This document shows, in pieces, positions 36,401 to 45,312 of a DNA stretch of 64,000 nucleotides. Location: positions 2,270,501 to 2,334,500 of the forward strand of contig NZ_CP069811.1 of NCBI RefSeq assembly GCF_016894385.1. Reading direction: 5' to 3'. Each line of letters opens with the position of its first letter. Positions within the stretch are counted from its first letter, which is position 1. This stretch comes from Cupriavidus oxalaticus (GTDB lineage: Bacteria; Pseudomonadota; Gammaproteobacteria; Burkholderiales; Burkholderiaceae). The notes under the pieces were generated by a model. The model ran no database searches, was not told the origin of the DNA, and saw only the letters and a program-made list of their open reading frames with translations. A program made the translations under genes and the position numbers.

Positions 36401-36475
36401 GGTATTTACCGATGTGCCTTGAAATAAGGGAGTTTTTGATGACCCAGCGCCTAATACATCATGATGTGATGTATT
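36401..36475. promoter_or_regulatory. palindromic sites upstream of tctB
   Basis: Two inverted repeats lie 150-225 bp upstream of tctB: GGTATTTACC (36401-36410) and a stronger one, AATACATCA-TGATG-TGATGTATT (36453-36475, arms 9 bp, perfect). Both are AT-rich islands and fit operator size. The second is followed by T residues, but its AT-rich stem makes a terminator unlikely. A GC-rich hairpin, GCATGCC/GGCATGC (36315-36332), lies in the probable leader. Confidence 0.45.
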
Positions 36476-37066
36476 TTTTCGCATTGCTGCCGGCATGGGA
36501 AATGGTGGTTGCGCAGGCGGCATGAAGGCGCTGGCCTGGCGAATAAGACGGCGCGCGCTTGCATCAGGGCAAGGCGCGGCCGTCAAGACGCGCTTGTGTG
36601 TGCCAGCGCGTGTGCTGGGAGGGAGTGCCAGCGGTGACAGGATTGCAGGTTGATCTTTCGAATGGCTTTCAGGTTTGGGGTATCGGGGGTTTTTTTGCGC
36701 TGACGCCGTGGTGCGCTACCGTGGCGTGGAATTGATGCAATGGTTGAACGAGCCCAGAGCTGTGGGTGGCCCCTGCTGCAGGCGGCGTGGTAGAAACGCC
36801 TATGGCTGCGCTGCGCGCGGGTCGGAAGCATTGCCGATTGTGTGCTCCCTCTCCCGCAAGCGGGCGAGGGGAGCCAACAGGCGGGCTGGGACAGGCCGAG
36901 GGTTCATCGTCGATAGCGCCCCGCCAAGCGAGCGCAGCGACGCGCCCGCCCCCCGGCGCAACGTCCGCTGCATGATCTCCCCAGTCGCGGTAAGCTTGCA
37001 CTTTCGCCGACGGCCGCCGCCGCGGCCTTGCCCTTCGCCCATCGAACGCCATCAAGGAGAACACGC
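36476..37066. other. 591-bp intergenic region with one REP hairpin
   Basis: No gene is recognised between the tctBA upstream region and the aldehyde dehydrogenase. It holds a REP-family hairpin at 36845-36873 (CTCCCTCTCCCGC-AA-GCGGGCGAGGGGAG), slightly decayed and preceded by CCGATTGTG as before the livF-livK copy. Short ORFs here have no credible composition. Confidence 0.6.
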
Positions 37067-38506
37067 ATGTACCAGGATCTCGCCCTCTATATCGACGGTG
37101 AATTCATCAAGGGAGGCGACAGGCGCGAGCAGGACGTCATCAACCCGGCCACCGAGGAAGTGCTGGGCAAGCTGCCGCACGCGACCCGCGCCGACCTGGA
37201 CCGCGCGCTCGCCGCTGCGCAGCGCGCATTCGAGACCTGGAAGAAGTCCTCGCCGCTGGAGCGCGGCAAGATCCTGCGCCGCGTGGGCGAGCTGGCCCGC
37301 GAGCGCGCCAGGGATATCGGCCGCAATATCACGCTGGACCAGGGCAAGCCGCTGGCCGAAGCCATCGGCGAGATCATGGTCTGCGCCGAGCATGCCGACT
37401 GGCACGCCGAGGAATGCCGCCGCATCTACGGCCGTGTGATCCCGCCGCGCCAGCCCAATGTGCGCCAGATCGTGGTGCGCGAGCCCATCGGCGTCTGCGC
37501 CGCATTCACGCCGTGGAACTTTCCGTTCAACCAGGCGATCCGCAAGATCGTCGCTGCGGTGGGCGCGGGCTGCACGCTGATCCTGAAGGGTCCGGAGGAC
37601 TCGCCCAGTGCGGTGGTGGCGCTGGCCCAGCTGTTCCATGATGCCGGCCTGCCCCCTGGGGTGCTGAACATCGTCTGGGGCGTGCCCAGCGAAGTCTCGA
37701 CCTACCTGATCGAATCGCCGATCGTGCGCAAGATCTCGTTTACCGGCTCGGTGCCGGTGGGCAAGCAGCTGGCCGCGCTGGCCGGCGCGCACATGAAGCG
37801 CGTGACCATGGAGCTGGGCGGCCATTCGCCGGTGCTGGTGTTCGACGACGCCGACATCGAGCCCGCCGCCGAGATGCTGGCGCGCTTCAAGCTGCGCAAT
37901 GCCGGTCAGGTGTGCGTGTCGCCGACGCGCTTCTACGTCCAGGAAAAGGCCTACGACAAGTTCCTGGCGCGCTTTACCGAGGTGATCGGCTCGATCAAGG
38001 TCGGCAACGGCCTGGACGACGGTACCCAGATGGGTCCGCTGGCGCATGAGCGCCGCGTGCTGTCGATGGAGCAGTTCCTGGACGATGCCAGCCAGCGCGG
38101 CGGCAAGGTGGTGGCCGGCGGCTCGCGCATCAGCGCCCTCGGCAACGACAAGGGCTACTTCTTCGCGCCGACCGTGGTGACCGACCTGCCCGACGATTCG
38201 CGCCTGATGACCGACGAGCCGTTCGGCCCGGTGGCACCGGTCACGCGCTTCAAGGACACGGCCGAAGTGCTGCGCCGCGCCAACAGCCTGCCCTTCGGCC
38301 TGGCCTCGTATGTGTTCACCAACTCGCTGAAGACCGCCACGGAAGTTTCCAACGGGCTGGAAGCGGGCATGGTCAACATCAACCACTTCGGCATGGCGCT
38401 GGCCGAGACGCCGTTCGGCGGCATCAAGGACTCGGGCATCGGCAGCGAGGGGGGCCTGGAGACGTTCGATGGCTACCTGGTGACCAAGTTCATCACCCAG
38501 GTCTGA
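37067..38506 (+). CDS. NAD(P)-dependent aldehyde dehydrogenase (succinate-semialdehyde type)
   Basis: A 479-residue ALDH-superfamily enzyme. It has the oxyanion Asn in [10 protein letters not shown] near 148, the cofactor loop [13 protein letters not shown] near 226, the general base Glu in TMELGGHSP near 249 and the nucleophile Cys in [11 protein letters not shown] near 283. The C-terminal signature [15 protein letters not shown] is present. Overall it is closest to GabD/succinate-semialdehyde or related semialdehyde dehydrogenases. AAGGAG lies 7 nt before the ATG. It stands alone between an intergenic REP region and the convergent oxidase operon, so its physiological aldehyde is unknown. 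Confidence 0.9.
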   Translation: MYQDLALYIDGEFIKGGDRREQDVINPATEEVLGKLPHATRADLDRALAAAQRAFETWKKSSPLERGKILRRVGELARERARDIGRNITLDQGKPLAEAIGEIMVCAEHADWHAEECRRIYGRVIPPRQPNVRQIVVREPIGVCAAFTPWNFPFNQAIRKIVAAVGAGCTLILKGPEDSPSAVVALAQLFHDAGLPPGVLNIVWGVPSEVSTYLIESPIVRKISFTGSVPVGKQLAALAGAHMKRVTMELGGHSPVLVFDDADIEPAAEMLARFKLRNAGQVCVSPTRFYVQEKAYDKFLARFTEVIGSIKVGNGLDDGTQMGPLAHERRVLSMEQFLDDASQRGGKVVAGGSRISALGNDKGYFFAPTVVTDLPDDSRLMTDEPFGPVAPVTRFKDTAEVLRRANSLPFGLASYVFTNSLKTATEVSNGLEAGMVNINHFGMALAETPFGGIKDSGIGSEGGLETFDGYLVTKFITQV

Positions 38507-38583
38507 ACGTCCAGGCCTGAACGTCCTGCAGGCACAAGGCGGACTGCCGCCGGCTCCCTCCCGGTGCCGGCGGCGCCTCCCCG

Positions 38584-38970
38584 TCAGCGGAAGAAGCTGC
38601 CGCGCGTCAGGAACGTATAGTTCGCTTCTTCCGCCATCAGCCAGACCAGCACCAGCAGGCACAGCGGCGGCACCAGGATGGCGCAGATCAGCGCCATGCG
38701 CTCCCATGCCATATGCATGAACACCGCCACGATCAGCCCCGCCTTCAGGAACATGAACACCAGGATCAGCGTCCAGCGCAGGTAGCCGGCGATATGGAAA
38801 TAGTCGACCAGGTAGGACAGCGTCGACAGCACGAACAGCAGCGCCCAGATCTTCAGGTACAGCCCGATGGGATGCTGCTGGCCGGTGTGCGCGCCGGCAT
38901 GGCCGGGCTCGTGCCCGGAAGGCTGCTCAGGCGCTGCCGGGGCTGTGGGGGTTGCGGGAGTCGATGCCAT
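38584..38970 (-). CDS. cytochrome c oxidase subunit IV family protein
   Basis: A 128-residue membrane protein with a polar Pro/Ala/His-rich N-terminus and three hydrophobic helices. It contains the COX4-type motif FMFLKAGLIVAVFMHMAWER, in which the short KxxLIxxxFMH pattern is diagnostic. The ATG at 38970 is preceded by GAGGG; an in-frame GTG at 38982 lacks a site. It is the last gene of the five-gene oxidase operon, 8 bp after the subunit III gene. Confidence 0.88.
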   Translation of the reverse strand: MASTPATPTAPAAPEQPSGHEPGHAGAHTGQQHPIGLYLKIWALLFVLSTLSYLVDYFHIAGYLRWTLILVFMFLKAGLIVAVFMHMAWERMALICAILVPPLCLLVLVWLMAEEANYTFLTRGSFFR

Positions 38971-38978
38971 GGCCGCCC

Positions 38979-39680
38979 TCACCAGAGATAGAAGAACGCA
39001 AAGATAAACACCCAGACCAGGTCAACGAAGTGCCAGTACAGGCCGGCGATCTCGACGATCTGGTAATTGCCGGTGGCTTCGTAGCGCCCGCGCAGCACGC
39101 GCACGGCCACTACCAGCAGGTAGATGACGCCGCACGACACGTGCAGCCCGTGGAAGCCGGTGATCATGAAGAAGGTCGAGCCGAACTGCGCCGCGCCCAT
39201 CGGGTTGCCCCACGGGCGCACGCCCTCTTCGACGATCAGCTTGGTCCATTCGAAAGCCTGCATGCCGACGAACAGCGCCCCGAACAGCGCCGTCACCAGC
39301 ATCAGCGTGGCGCACTGGCGGCGCTGGCGCCGGTACGCGAAATTGACCGCCATGGCCATGGTGCCGCTGCTGGTGATCAGCACGAAGGTCATGATGGCGA
39401 TCAGCAGCAGCGGGATGTCGGCGCCGCCCACGTGCAGTGCGAACACTTCGCTGGGGTTGGGCCAAGGCACCGTGGTCGACATCCGCACCGTCATGTAGCC
39501 GGTCAGGAAGCAGCTGAAGACGAAGGTATCGGACAGCAGGAAGATCCACATCATGGCCTTGCCCCACGACACCTTGAAGGCCTGCTGGTCCGATGACCAG
39601 TCGGCCAGCATGCCGCGCAGCCCGCCCGGCGGCGGTGCCACGGGCGGCGTGGCCGAGGGTGAAGACAGTTGCGTTGACAT
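38979..39680 (-). CDS. coxP: haem-copper oxidase subunit III (CoxP-like)
   Basis: A 233-residue membrane protein with about five to six helices. Subunit III signatures include the Glu-containing GMQAFEWTKLI and FFMITGFHGLHVSCGVIYLL, and the C-terminal YWHFVDLVWVFIFAFFYL. It supports the stability of the subunit I-II core in the inner membrane. It is the second of two subunit-III genes in this operon, as in the CoxMNOP alternative oxidase cluster described in Bradyrhizobium; the symbol follows that gene order only. Confidence 0.88.
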   Translation of the reverse strand: MSTQLSSPSATPPVAPPPGGLRGMLADWSSDQQAFKVSWGKAMMWIFLLSDTFVFSCFLTGYMTVRMSTTVPWPNPSEVFALHVGGADIPLLLIAIMTFVLITSSGTMAMAVNFAYRRQRRQCATLMLVTALFGALFVGMQAFEWTKLIVEEGVRPWGNPMGAAQFGSTFFMITGFHGLHVSCGVIYLLVVAVRVLRGRYEATGNYQIVEIAGLYWHFVDLVWVFIFAFFYLW

Positions 39681-39713
39681 GCCGCTCTCCTCCTCTTCCG
39701 CGTGCGCAGGGCC

Positions 39714-40361
39714 CTAGGCCGTGCCGCAGAGATAGCGCACCAGCTCGGGCGTGAGCCAGCCCAGCGCGGCCAGCAATACCGCCCACACGGCGAGCAGGAA
39801 ATGCCAGTAGCGCGCGCACAGCCGCATGCGCAGCGCGGCGCTGCCGCCGCTGCCGCGCGCTGCCACCGCGAAACCCCACCCGGCCAGGCCACCCAGCACA
39901 TGCAGGCCATGCATGGCGGTCAGCAGGTAGAAGAAGCTGCCTGCCGGATTGCCGGCCGGCATCACCTGCATCGCGCCCAGCGCCTGCCAGGCCCACAGCT
40001 GCGAGACCACGAAGGCGGCGGCGCCCAGGCCGCCGAGGCGCAGCGCCAGCCGCGCCGCGCCCATGCGGCCGCGCCGCGCCGCGCGCGACGCCACCTCCAT
40101 CGCCGCACTGCCCGCGGCCAGCAGTGCCGTGGACAGCCACACCTGCCACGGCAGCGCGATGCGGTGCCAGTCCGGGCTGTCCATGCGCAGCGCATAAGCG
40201 GTCAGGAACAGCGCAAACAGCGATGTCACCACGCCCATGAACACCCACAGGCCGATGCTTGCCGGCGCGCGGCGCTGCGGGTGGCGGTGCGCGGCATTCT
40301 CGCCGGAGGGATTGCCACCGAAGTCGTCGCGGCTGACCTTGTAGACGGCGTCGGCGTTCAT
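39714..40361 (-). CDS. coxO: second haem-copper oxidase subunit III-like protein (CoxO-like)
   Basis: A 215-residue membrane protein homologous to subunit III but more diverged. It keeps FYLLTAMHGLHVLGGLAGWG near residue 150 and ends CARYWHFLLAVWAVLLAALGW, where the usual acidic DLVW is lost. Several Ala/Arg-rich loops look degenerate. It overlaps subunit I by 4 bp (ATGA, 40358-40361). Two subunit-III-like genes side by side match CoxO and CoxP of the CoxMNOP type. Confidence 0.82.
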   Translation of the reverse strand: MNADAVYKVSRDDFGGNPSGENAAHRHPQRRAPASIGLWVFMGVVTSLFALFLTAYALRMDSPDWHRIALPWQVWLSTALLAAGSAAMEVASRAARRGRMGAARLALRLGGLGAAAFVVSQLWAWQALGAMQVMPAGNPAGSFFYLLTAMHGLHVLGGLAGWGFAVAARGSGGSAALRMRLCARYWHFLLAVWAVLLAALGWLTPELVRYLCGTA

Positions 40362-42115
40362 GCTATGGCTCCGCGGCTGGCGTGGGGTTCAGGCTCCGAT
40401 CCGCCTTCTTCGGGCGGCGCGTTCTGCGCGATGAAGTCCTCGCGCGCGCCCGGCACGCTGTAGGCGTAGGCCCAGCGGTACACCACCGGCAGGTGCGGGC
40501 CCCAGTTGCCGTGCACGGGCGGCGTCTGCGGTGTCTGCCATTCCAGCGAGGCCGCGCGCCACGGGTTGCCGTCGGTCTTCTGGCCCCGGCGCAGGCTCCA
40601 CACCAGGTTATAGACAAAGAGCAGCTGCGCCGTGGCAACCACGAAGGCAGCCACCGAGATGTACATGTTCATCACGTGCGCGGATTCCGGGATGAAGGCG
40701 TAGTTCTCCCATGCGTAGTAGCGGCGCGGCATGCCCAGCACGCCAAGGTAGTGCATCGGGAAGAAGATCGCGTAGGTGCCGATGAAGGTGATCCAGAAAT
40801 GCACGCGGCCCATGGTGTCGTTGAGCATGCGCCCCGTGACCTTGGGATACCAGTGGTAGATGCCGCCGAACACCACCAGGATCGGCGACACGCCCATCAC
40901 CATGTGGAAGTGCGCCACCACGAAATACGTGTTCGACAGCGGGATATCCACGCTGACATTGCCCAGGAACAGCCCGGTCAGTCCGCCGATGACAAAGGTG
41001 CTGATAAACGCGATCGCGAACAGCATCGGCACCGAGAAATGGATGTCGCCGCGCCACAGCGTGATGACCCAGTTGTAGACCTTGATCGCCGTGGGCACGG
41101 CGATGACCAGCGTGGTGGTGGCAAAGAAGAAGCCGAAGTAGGGATTCATGCCGCTGACGAACATATGGTGCGCCCACACCACCACCGACAGCACGCCGAT
41201 CGCCAGGATCGCCCACACCATGGTGCGATAGCCGAAGATGCTCTTGCGTGCGTGCACGCTGACCAGGTCGGAGACGATGCCGAAGGCCGGCAGCGCGACG
41301 ATATACACCTCGGGGTGGCCGAAGAACCAGAACAGGTGCTGGAACAGCAGCGGGCTGCCGCCCTTGTAGTCGAGCTGCTGGCCCATCGACACCATCGCCG
41401 GCATGAAGAAGCTGGTGCCCAGGGTCTTGTCCAGCAGCATCATCACCGCCGATACGAACAGCGCGGGGAATGCCAGCAGCGCAAGGATGGTGGCCATGAA
41501 GATGCCCCACACCGACAGCGGCATGCGCAGCAGCGTCATGCCCTCGGTGCGTGCCTGCAGCACCGTGGTGACGTAGTTCAGGCCACCCATCGTCGCCGCG
41601 ACGATAAAGATCGCCAGCGACACCAGCATCAGGATGATGCCCCAGTCATGCCCCGGGGTGCCGGGCAGGATGGCCTGCGGCGGATACAGCGTCCAGCCCG
41701 CGCCGGTAGGCCCGCCCGGCACGAAGAAGCTGGCCAGCAGCACGATCACCGACAGCAGGTAGACCCAGAAGCTGAGCATGTTGAGGAACGGGAACACCAT
41801 GTCGCGCGCGCCCACCATCAAGGGGATCAGGTAGTTGCCGAAGCCGCCCAGGAACAGCGCCGTCAGCAGGTAGATCACCATGATCATGCCGTGCATGGTG
41901 ACGAACTGGTAATAACGGTTGACGTCGATAAACTCGAAGCGCCCCGGGAAACCCAGCTGCATCCGCATCAGGTTGGACAACGCCACGCCCACCAGCCCGA
42001 CCACGATCGCCACGATGGTGTATTGCACGGCGATCACCTTGTGGTCCTGGCTCCAGACGTAGCGGGTCCAGAAGCTCTGCGGCGCGTGATGGGCGGCATC
42101 GTCGGCGTAAGCCAT
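40358..42115 (-). CDS. coxN: cytochrome c oxidase subunit I (CoxN-like)
   Basis: A 585-residue, 12-helix catalytic subunit that binds haem a and the haem a3-CuB centre and pumps protons. The CuB/crosslink motif HLFWFFGHPEVYIV is near residue 252, followed by the two His in WAHHMFVSGM; HFHMVMG (proximal and low-spin haem His) is near 395. The D-pathway segment GGFGNYLIPLMVGARDMVFP is present. The ATG at 42115 has GAGGAG upstream; a long upstream Arg/Pro-rich extension of the frame is not real. It belongs to the aa3 type (A-family). Confidence 0.95.
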   Translation of the reverse strand: MAYADDAAHHAPQSFWTRYVWSQDHKVIAVQYTIVAIVVGLVGVALSNLMRMQLGFPGRFEFIDVNRYYQFVTMHGMIMVIYLLTALFLGGFGNYLIPLMVGARDMVFPFLNMLSFWVYLLSVIVLLASFFVPGGPTGAGWTLYPPQAILPGTPGHDWGIILMLVSLAIFIVAATMGGLNYVTTVLQARTEGMTLLRMPLSVWGIFMATILALLAFPALFVSAVMMLLDKTLGTSFFMPAMVSMGQQLDYKGGSPLLFQHLFWFFGHPEVYIVALPAFGIVSDLVSVHARKSIFGYRTMVWAILAIGVLSVVVWAHHMFVSGMNPYFGFFFATTTLVIAVPTAIKVYNWVITLWRGDIHFSVPMLFAIAFISTFVIGGLTGLFLGNVSVDIPLSNTYFVVAHFHMVMGVSPILVVFGGIYHWYPKVTGRMLNDTMGRVHFWITFIGTYAIFFPMHYLGVLGMPRRYYAWENYAFIPESAHVMNMYISVAAFVVATAQLLFVYNLVWSLRRGQKTDGNPWRAASLEWQTPQTPPVHGNWGPHLPVVYRWAYAYSVPGAREDFIAQNAPPEEGGSEPEPHASRGAIA

Positions 42116-42125
42116 GCGGGTCTCC

Positions 42126-43463
42126 TCACTTGCGCGGCGGCGCGGGTGCCGCGTCAGGCGGCACGGCCACTGCAGTCGATGTCGAGTAGGTGCCGGAGGC
42201 AGCGCCCGGCGCCGGCGCGGGTGCCGCCGTGCCCGCCGCGGCGGTGGTGGCCGCGCTGGTGGCGGCAGCGGGCGCGCCCGGCGCCACGGCTTCCGGCGCG
42301 GCAGCGCCGGTCCCCGCCGACTTGATATACGCAATCAGCGCCGCAACCTCGTCTTCGCTCATCGGCAGCCTGGGCATGACCGGACCGAAGCCCTTCACCA
42401 GGCGCGCGTGCGGATCCATGATCTCCTTGTGCAGGAAGGCGTCGTCGACCGCCGCGCTGCTGCCGTCGGCAAAGGTTTCGGTCTTGCCGTACAGGCCCTT
42501 CCACGTCGGGCCCACGCTCGGGTTGCCGTCGATGCTGTGGCACGCGGTGCAGCCCTTGCTTTGCGCCAGCGCGCGGCCCTTTTCCACCATGCCGGCGTCG
42601 CCGGCGGCAGCCGGCGCTGCGGCCGCCATAGCCGCCGGCGGTGCCGCCGCCTTCGCCAGCGCCATGGCAAAGGTCTGCTGTTTCGCCAGCCAGGCTTCAT
42701 ACGCGGCGGGTTCGTCCACCACCACGATGCCGCGCATGTTGTAGTGCCCCACGCCGCACAGCTGCGCGCACAGGATTTCAAAGCGCCCCGTTTGCGTCGG
42801 CGTGAACCAGAACGACGTCACCATGCCCGGCACCATGTTCATGCGCGCGCGGAACTGCGGCACGTAGAAATCATGCAGCACGTCCTTGGAGCGCAGCAGC
42901 ACTTTCACCGGCTTGTTCAGCGGCAGGTGTACCTCGGGACCCACGATGACGATGTTGTCCTGTCCGCGCGGGTCGTCCGGGTCAAGGCCGAGTGGATTGG
43001 AACCGGTGATGAAGCGCGGGTCGGAGGCACCCAGCTCGCCGCTCTTGCCGGGAAAACGGAACGCCCACGACCATTGCTGGCCAACCACCTCCAGCACCAT
43101 CGCCTCGCGCGGCGGGCGCACGTAGTCGGCGTAGACGAACAGGCCCGGCGCCAGCAACGCCACCACGCCAATGGTGGTGCCGCCGATCAGCCACCATTCG
43201 AGCTTGCGGTTTTCCGGCTGGTAAGCGGCGCGGTGGCCGGTGCCGCCATTGGGATGCGGCGCATTGTGCCGGTAGCGCCAGATGATATAGCCGACGAAGA
43301 GGTTGATGACGACAAAAAAGAATCCGGTGATGACGAGGGTAATGGTCAGCGTGTCGTCCATCTGCTTCCAGTTGGACGCCAGCGGGGTCGCCCACCACGG
43401 GCTCAGGAAATGGAAGAGCACCGAAGCGACGACGATGACGACGAGTGCAATGGCCAACGCCAT
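42126..43463 (-). CDS. coxM: cytochrome c oxidase subunit II fused to cytochrome c (CoxM-like)
   Basis: A 445-residue protein: two N-terminal membrane helices, then the periplasmic cupredoxin domain with the CuA motif CAQLCGVGHYNM near residue 230. After an Ala/Pro linker comes a class I cytochrome c domain with CTACH near 308 and the distal Met in FGPVMPRLPMSEDE near 358. An unusually long Ala/Pro/Thr tail of about 70 residues follows. The ATG at 43463 has AGGAGGAGGG upstream; the GTG two codons earlier is too close. Fused subunit II-cytochrome c is characteristic of caa3/CoxM enzymes. It is the first gene of the operon. Confidence 0.94.
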   Translation of the reverse strand: MALAIALVVIVVASVLFHFLSPWWATPLASNWKQMDDTLTITLVITGFFFVVINLFVGYIIWRYRHNAPHPNGGTGHRAAYQPENRKLEWWLIGGTTIGVVALLAPGLFVYADYVRPPREAMVLEVVGQQWSWAFRFPGKSGELGASDPRFITGSNPLGLDPDDPRGQDNIVIVGPEVHLPLNKPVKVLLRSKDVLHDFYVPQFRARMNMVPGMVTSFWFTPTQTGRFEILCAQLCGVGHYNMRGIVVVDEPAAYEAWLAKQQTFAMALAKAAAPPAAMAAAAPAAAGDAGMVEKGRALAQSKGCTACHSIDGNPSVGPTWKGLYGKTETFADGSSAAVDDAFLHKEIMDPHARLVKGFGPVMPRLPMSEDEVAALIAYIKSAGTGAAAPEAVAPGAPAAATSAATTAAAGTAAPAPAPGAASGTYSTSTAVAVPPDAAPAPPRK

Positions 43464-43779
43464 AACCACCCTCCTCCTCGCGCGCGGCGAGGGATGCGGA
43501 AGTCACGCAGGGTTAGATAAGACTAGTGCATGCCGTCAGGTCACTGCAAGGCGACATGGCGCGCTAATGCGTGCCGCAATGCACAAGCGATCCGCCAAGA
43601 AAAAGCGGCGGCAGGAACCCTTCGGTTCCATGCCGCCGCCGTGGTCGCGCGCGGACCCGCGTAGTGGCCAAAGCGCGCTGGAAACGTGCATGCGTCTTGC
43701 CGTGCCGTTCGGGCACGATCCCCGGGTTAAAAATGTTTCGATGCGGCCGCTGAGTACTGCGGCTAAGTGCGTCGTCGCC
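43464..43779. other. 316-bp gap upstream of the oxidase operon
   Basis: It holds the terminator of the next minus-strand gene (43600-43639) and presumably the coxM promoter. A TTATCT near 43517-43522 (minus strand) could be a -10 element, but no convincing -35 is seen. There is no coding sequence. Confidence 0.5.
43600..43639 (-). terminator. rho-independent terminator
   Basis: On the minus strand the stem GCGGCGGCA/TGCCGCCGC (43639-43631 with 43613-43605), with an inner GGAACC/GGTTCC, is followed by TTTTTCTT. It ends the gene at 43780-44283 and insulates the oxidase operon from it. Confidence 0.9.
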
Positions 43780-44283
43780 TCAGTGCGACACGTCCTTGCT
43801 TTCCAGCTTCCAGTAGCACGCCGCCGCGGTCACGCCGAAGATCAGGTGGCCGACGAACGTATGCCAGCCACGCACCTCGACAAACCACGGGAACGCGCGC
43901 GTCATCACATAGAAATTGAAGAAGTAGACGACCAGCCCGAACACGGCGCCGGCCAGCATCGCCATGCCGAGGCTCGAGTCCAGCGTGAACGGCGCGATGA
44001 TCGCTGCCAGGATCATGCCCAGCACCGCGCCCAGCACGAAATGGATCACCAGTGCCGCTGCCACGGTGCCGACGCTGAACAGCGACGTCTGCAGCTCGTC
44101 CGGGCCCATCACGATCGCCGCGATCATGCGCGTGGCCACCCACGGATTGATGCCCGACACCATCGACGACCAGAACAGTTCCAGCACCAGCAGCAGCGCG
44201 CCCGCGGCCAGCCCCGACACCGCTGCCGCGGTCCAGTCCGGCAGGCGCCGCACGTAATGGTGCGATCGCATGTGAAGTTCCAT
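43780..44283 (-). CDS. integral membrane protein of unknown function
   Basis: A 167-residue protein with four to five hydrophobic helices (about 23-45, 72-95, 100-125 and 135-155). GINPWVATRMIAAIVMGPDEL lies in the first loop, and HFVLGAVLGMILAAIIAPFTLD in the middle. I do not recognise the family; the pattern recalls small YagU/DUF1440-like proteins. GGAGGTGGCT precedes the ATG at 44283. It is transcribed away from a pair of tiny membrane proteins and toward its own terminator. Confidence 0.72.
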   Translation of the reverse strand: MELHMRSHHYVRRLPDWTAAAVSGLAAGALLLVLELFWSSMVSGINPWVATRMIAAIVMGPDELQTSLFSVGTVAAALVIHFVLGAVLGMILAAIIAPFTLDSSLGMAMLAGAVFGLVVYFFNFYVMTRAFPWFVEVRGWHTFVGHLIFGVTAAACYWKLESKDVSH

Positions 44284-44569
44284 AGCCACCTCCGTCTCTC
44301 TCTCTCGAATCGGCGGGGCTTCGACATGGATGGGATCGGCCCCGCGTCTCTGATCAGCATAGGACACGCGCTTGCCATGAGGCCGCCGGCATGGCGAAAA
44401 ACACGTCCGTTGCGTGCGTGGCGCAACGCCTGCAGTGCGGGATGTGCCGGTGCCGATACCCGCGGCGCCGGCCTGCTGTGCGCGCTACGGGACAATCCCG
44501 ATGCGCGCTGGCTTGCGCGCCGCACACACTGCCTATACTGGAATCACAAAAGAGAGACAGGAGACCGCC

Positions 44570-44749
44570 ATGCACTTCACCGCGCATGATCTTGTATTCC
44601 TGATTCCGATGGCGCTGGTAGGCGTGATCGCCATGGGCTCGATCCCGGTGACCGCCAAGTACCTGCGTATCAGTTGCCGGACCATTGGAGCGCTGATCGG
44701 CGCGCTGGTCGCGGTGCTGGTGCTGGAAGCGCTGCCGATGCTGATCTGA
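44570..44749 (+). CDS. 59-residue small membrane protein
   Basis: GACAGGAGACCGCC lies directly before the ATG. The peptide starts MHFTAHDLVFLIPMALVGV and has two hydrophobic helices separated by a short basic loop (TAKYLRISCRT). It has no recognised family. The codon pattern has the same GC-rich third positions as its neighbours. An 8-bp inverted repeat follows (44750-44782). Confidence 0.6.
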   Translation: MHFTAHDLVFLIPMALVGVIAMGSIPVTAKYLRISCRTIGALIGALVAVLVLEALPMLI

Positions 44750-44782
44750 GTCCGGCCCTGAGCCCAGTCACACAGGCCGGAC
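44750..44782. repeat. hairpin after the 59-residue gene
   Basis: GTCCGGCC (44750-44757) pairs with GGCCGGAC (44775-44782) over a 17-nt loop; no T-run. It may be a weak terminator or an mRNA stem between two small ORFs. Confidence 0.4.
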
Positions 44783-44819
44783 CAGGCGTTTCGCTGCATC
44801 CGCGAGAGGGAGGGCCGCC

Positions 44820-44987
44820 ATGTCGATCGGCCTGCTTGCCGCCATCATGGCGGCGCTGCTGCTTGTCACCGTTCTGCTGGCGCTCTGGCGCTGCAGCCAC
44901 CCATACCGGATGCGCTACCGGCGCTGCGCCGCGCACACACCGCAGCGCGCCGGACTGTGCCGGCCGCCATCGCGGCCGCATGGCTAG
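44820..44987 (+). CDS. candidate 55-residue single-pass membrane peptide
   Basis: GAGAGGGAGGGCCGCC precedes an ATG at 44820. The first 23 residues (MSIGLLAAIMAALLLVTVLL onward) form one clear membrane helix, followed by a basic tail with several Cys and Arg that ends RPPSRPHG. The N-terminal half is convincing as a small membrane protein; the tail is less so and could reflect a frameshift. Its stop lies just before the convergent rubredoxin stop. Confidence 0.45.
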   Translation: MSIGLLAAIMAALLLVTVLLALWRCSHPYRMRYRRCAAHTPQRAGLCRPPSRPHG

Positions 44988-45021
44988 TGCAGCATATCGG
45001 CGCTGCAAAGCGCCGCTTGCA

Positions 45022-45219
45022 TTACAGCTCGATCATCGCAAACTCGCCCTTGCCGACGTCGCATTCCGGGCAGCGCCAGTCGTCGGGGATGTCTTCCCAG
45101 CGCGTGCCGGGGGCGATGCCGTCTTCGGGCCAGCCTTGTTCCTCGTCGTACACCCAGCCACAGATCACGCACACCCAGGTCTTGTAGGCGACGGCGGCTT
45201 CCAGTTGATCCTGCTGCAA
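45022..45219 (-). CDS. rubredoxin
   Basis: A 65-residue iron protein with the two knuckles WVCVICGWVYDEEQGWPEDG and WRCPECDVGK, giving four Cys for one Fe(SCys)4 site. The aromatic residues and the GWPEDGIAPGT loop are typical. The start is a TTG at 45219 with AGGAG 6 nt upstream. An N-terminal extension of about a dozen residues precedes the first knuckle. It is a small electron carrier, often serving alkane hydroxylases or oxygen/peroxide detoxification; no partner reductase is adjacent. Confidence 0.93.
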   Translation of the reverse strand: MQQDQLEAAVAYKTWVCVICGWVYDEEQGWPEDGIAPGTRWEDIPDDWRCPECDVGKGEFAMIEL

Positions 45220-45312
45220 AACACACTCCTGATTCGGTCGTAACGGATTGTCCGGGCCGAATCATACCGTCTTTTGCCGGCGGCACCGTGACGGGCGCCG
45301 CCGGCCATCGGG

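Noticed and set aside
36453..36475. Terminator
   Set aside because: The stem is almost entirely A/T and would be too weak; an operator is more plausible.
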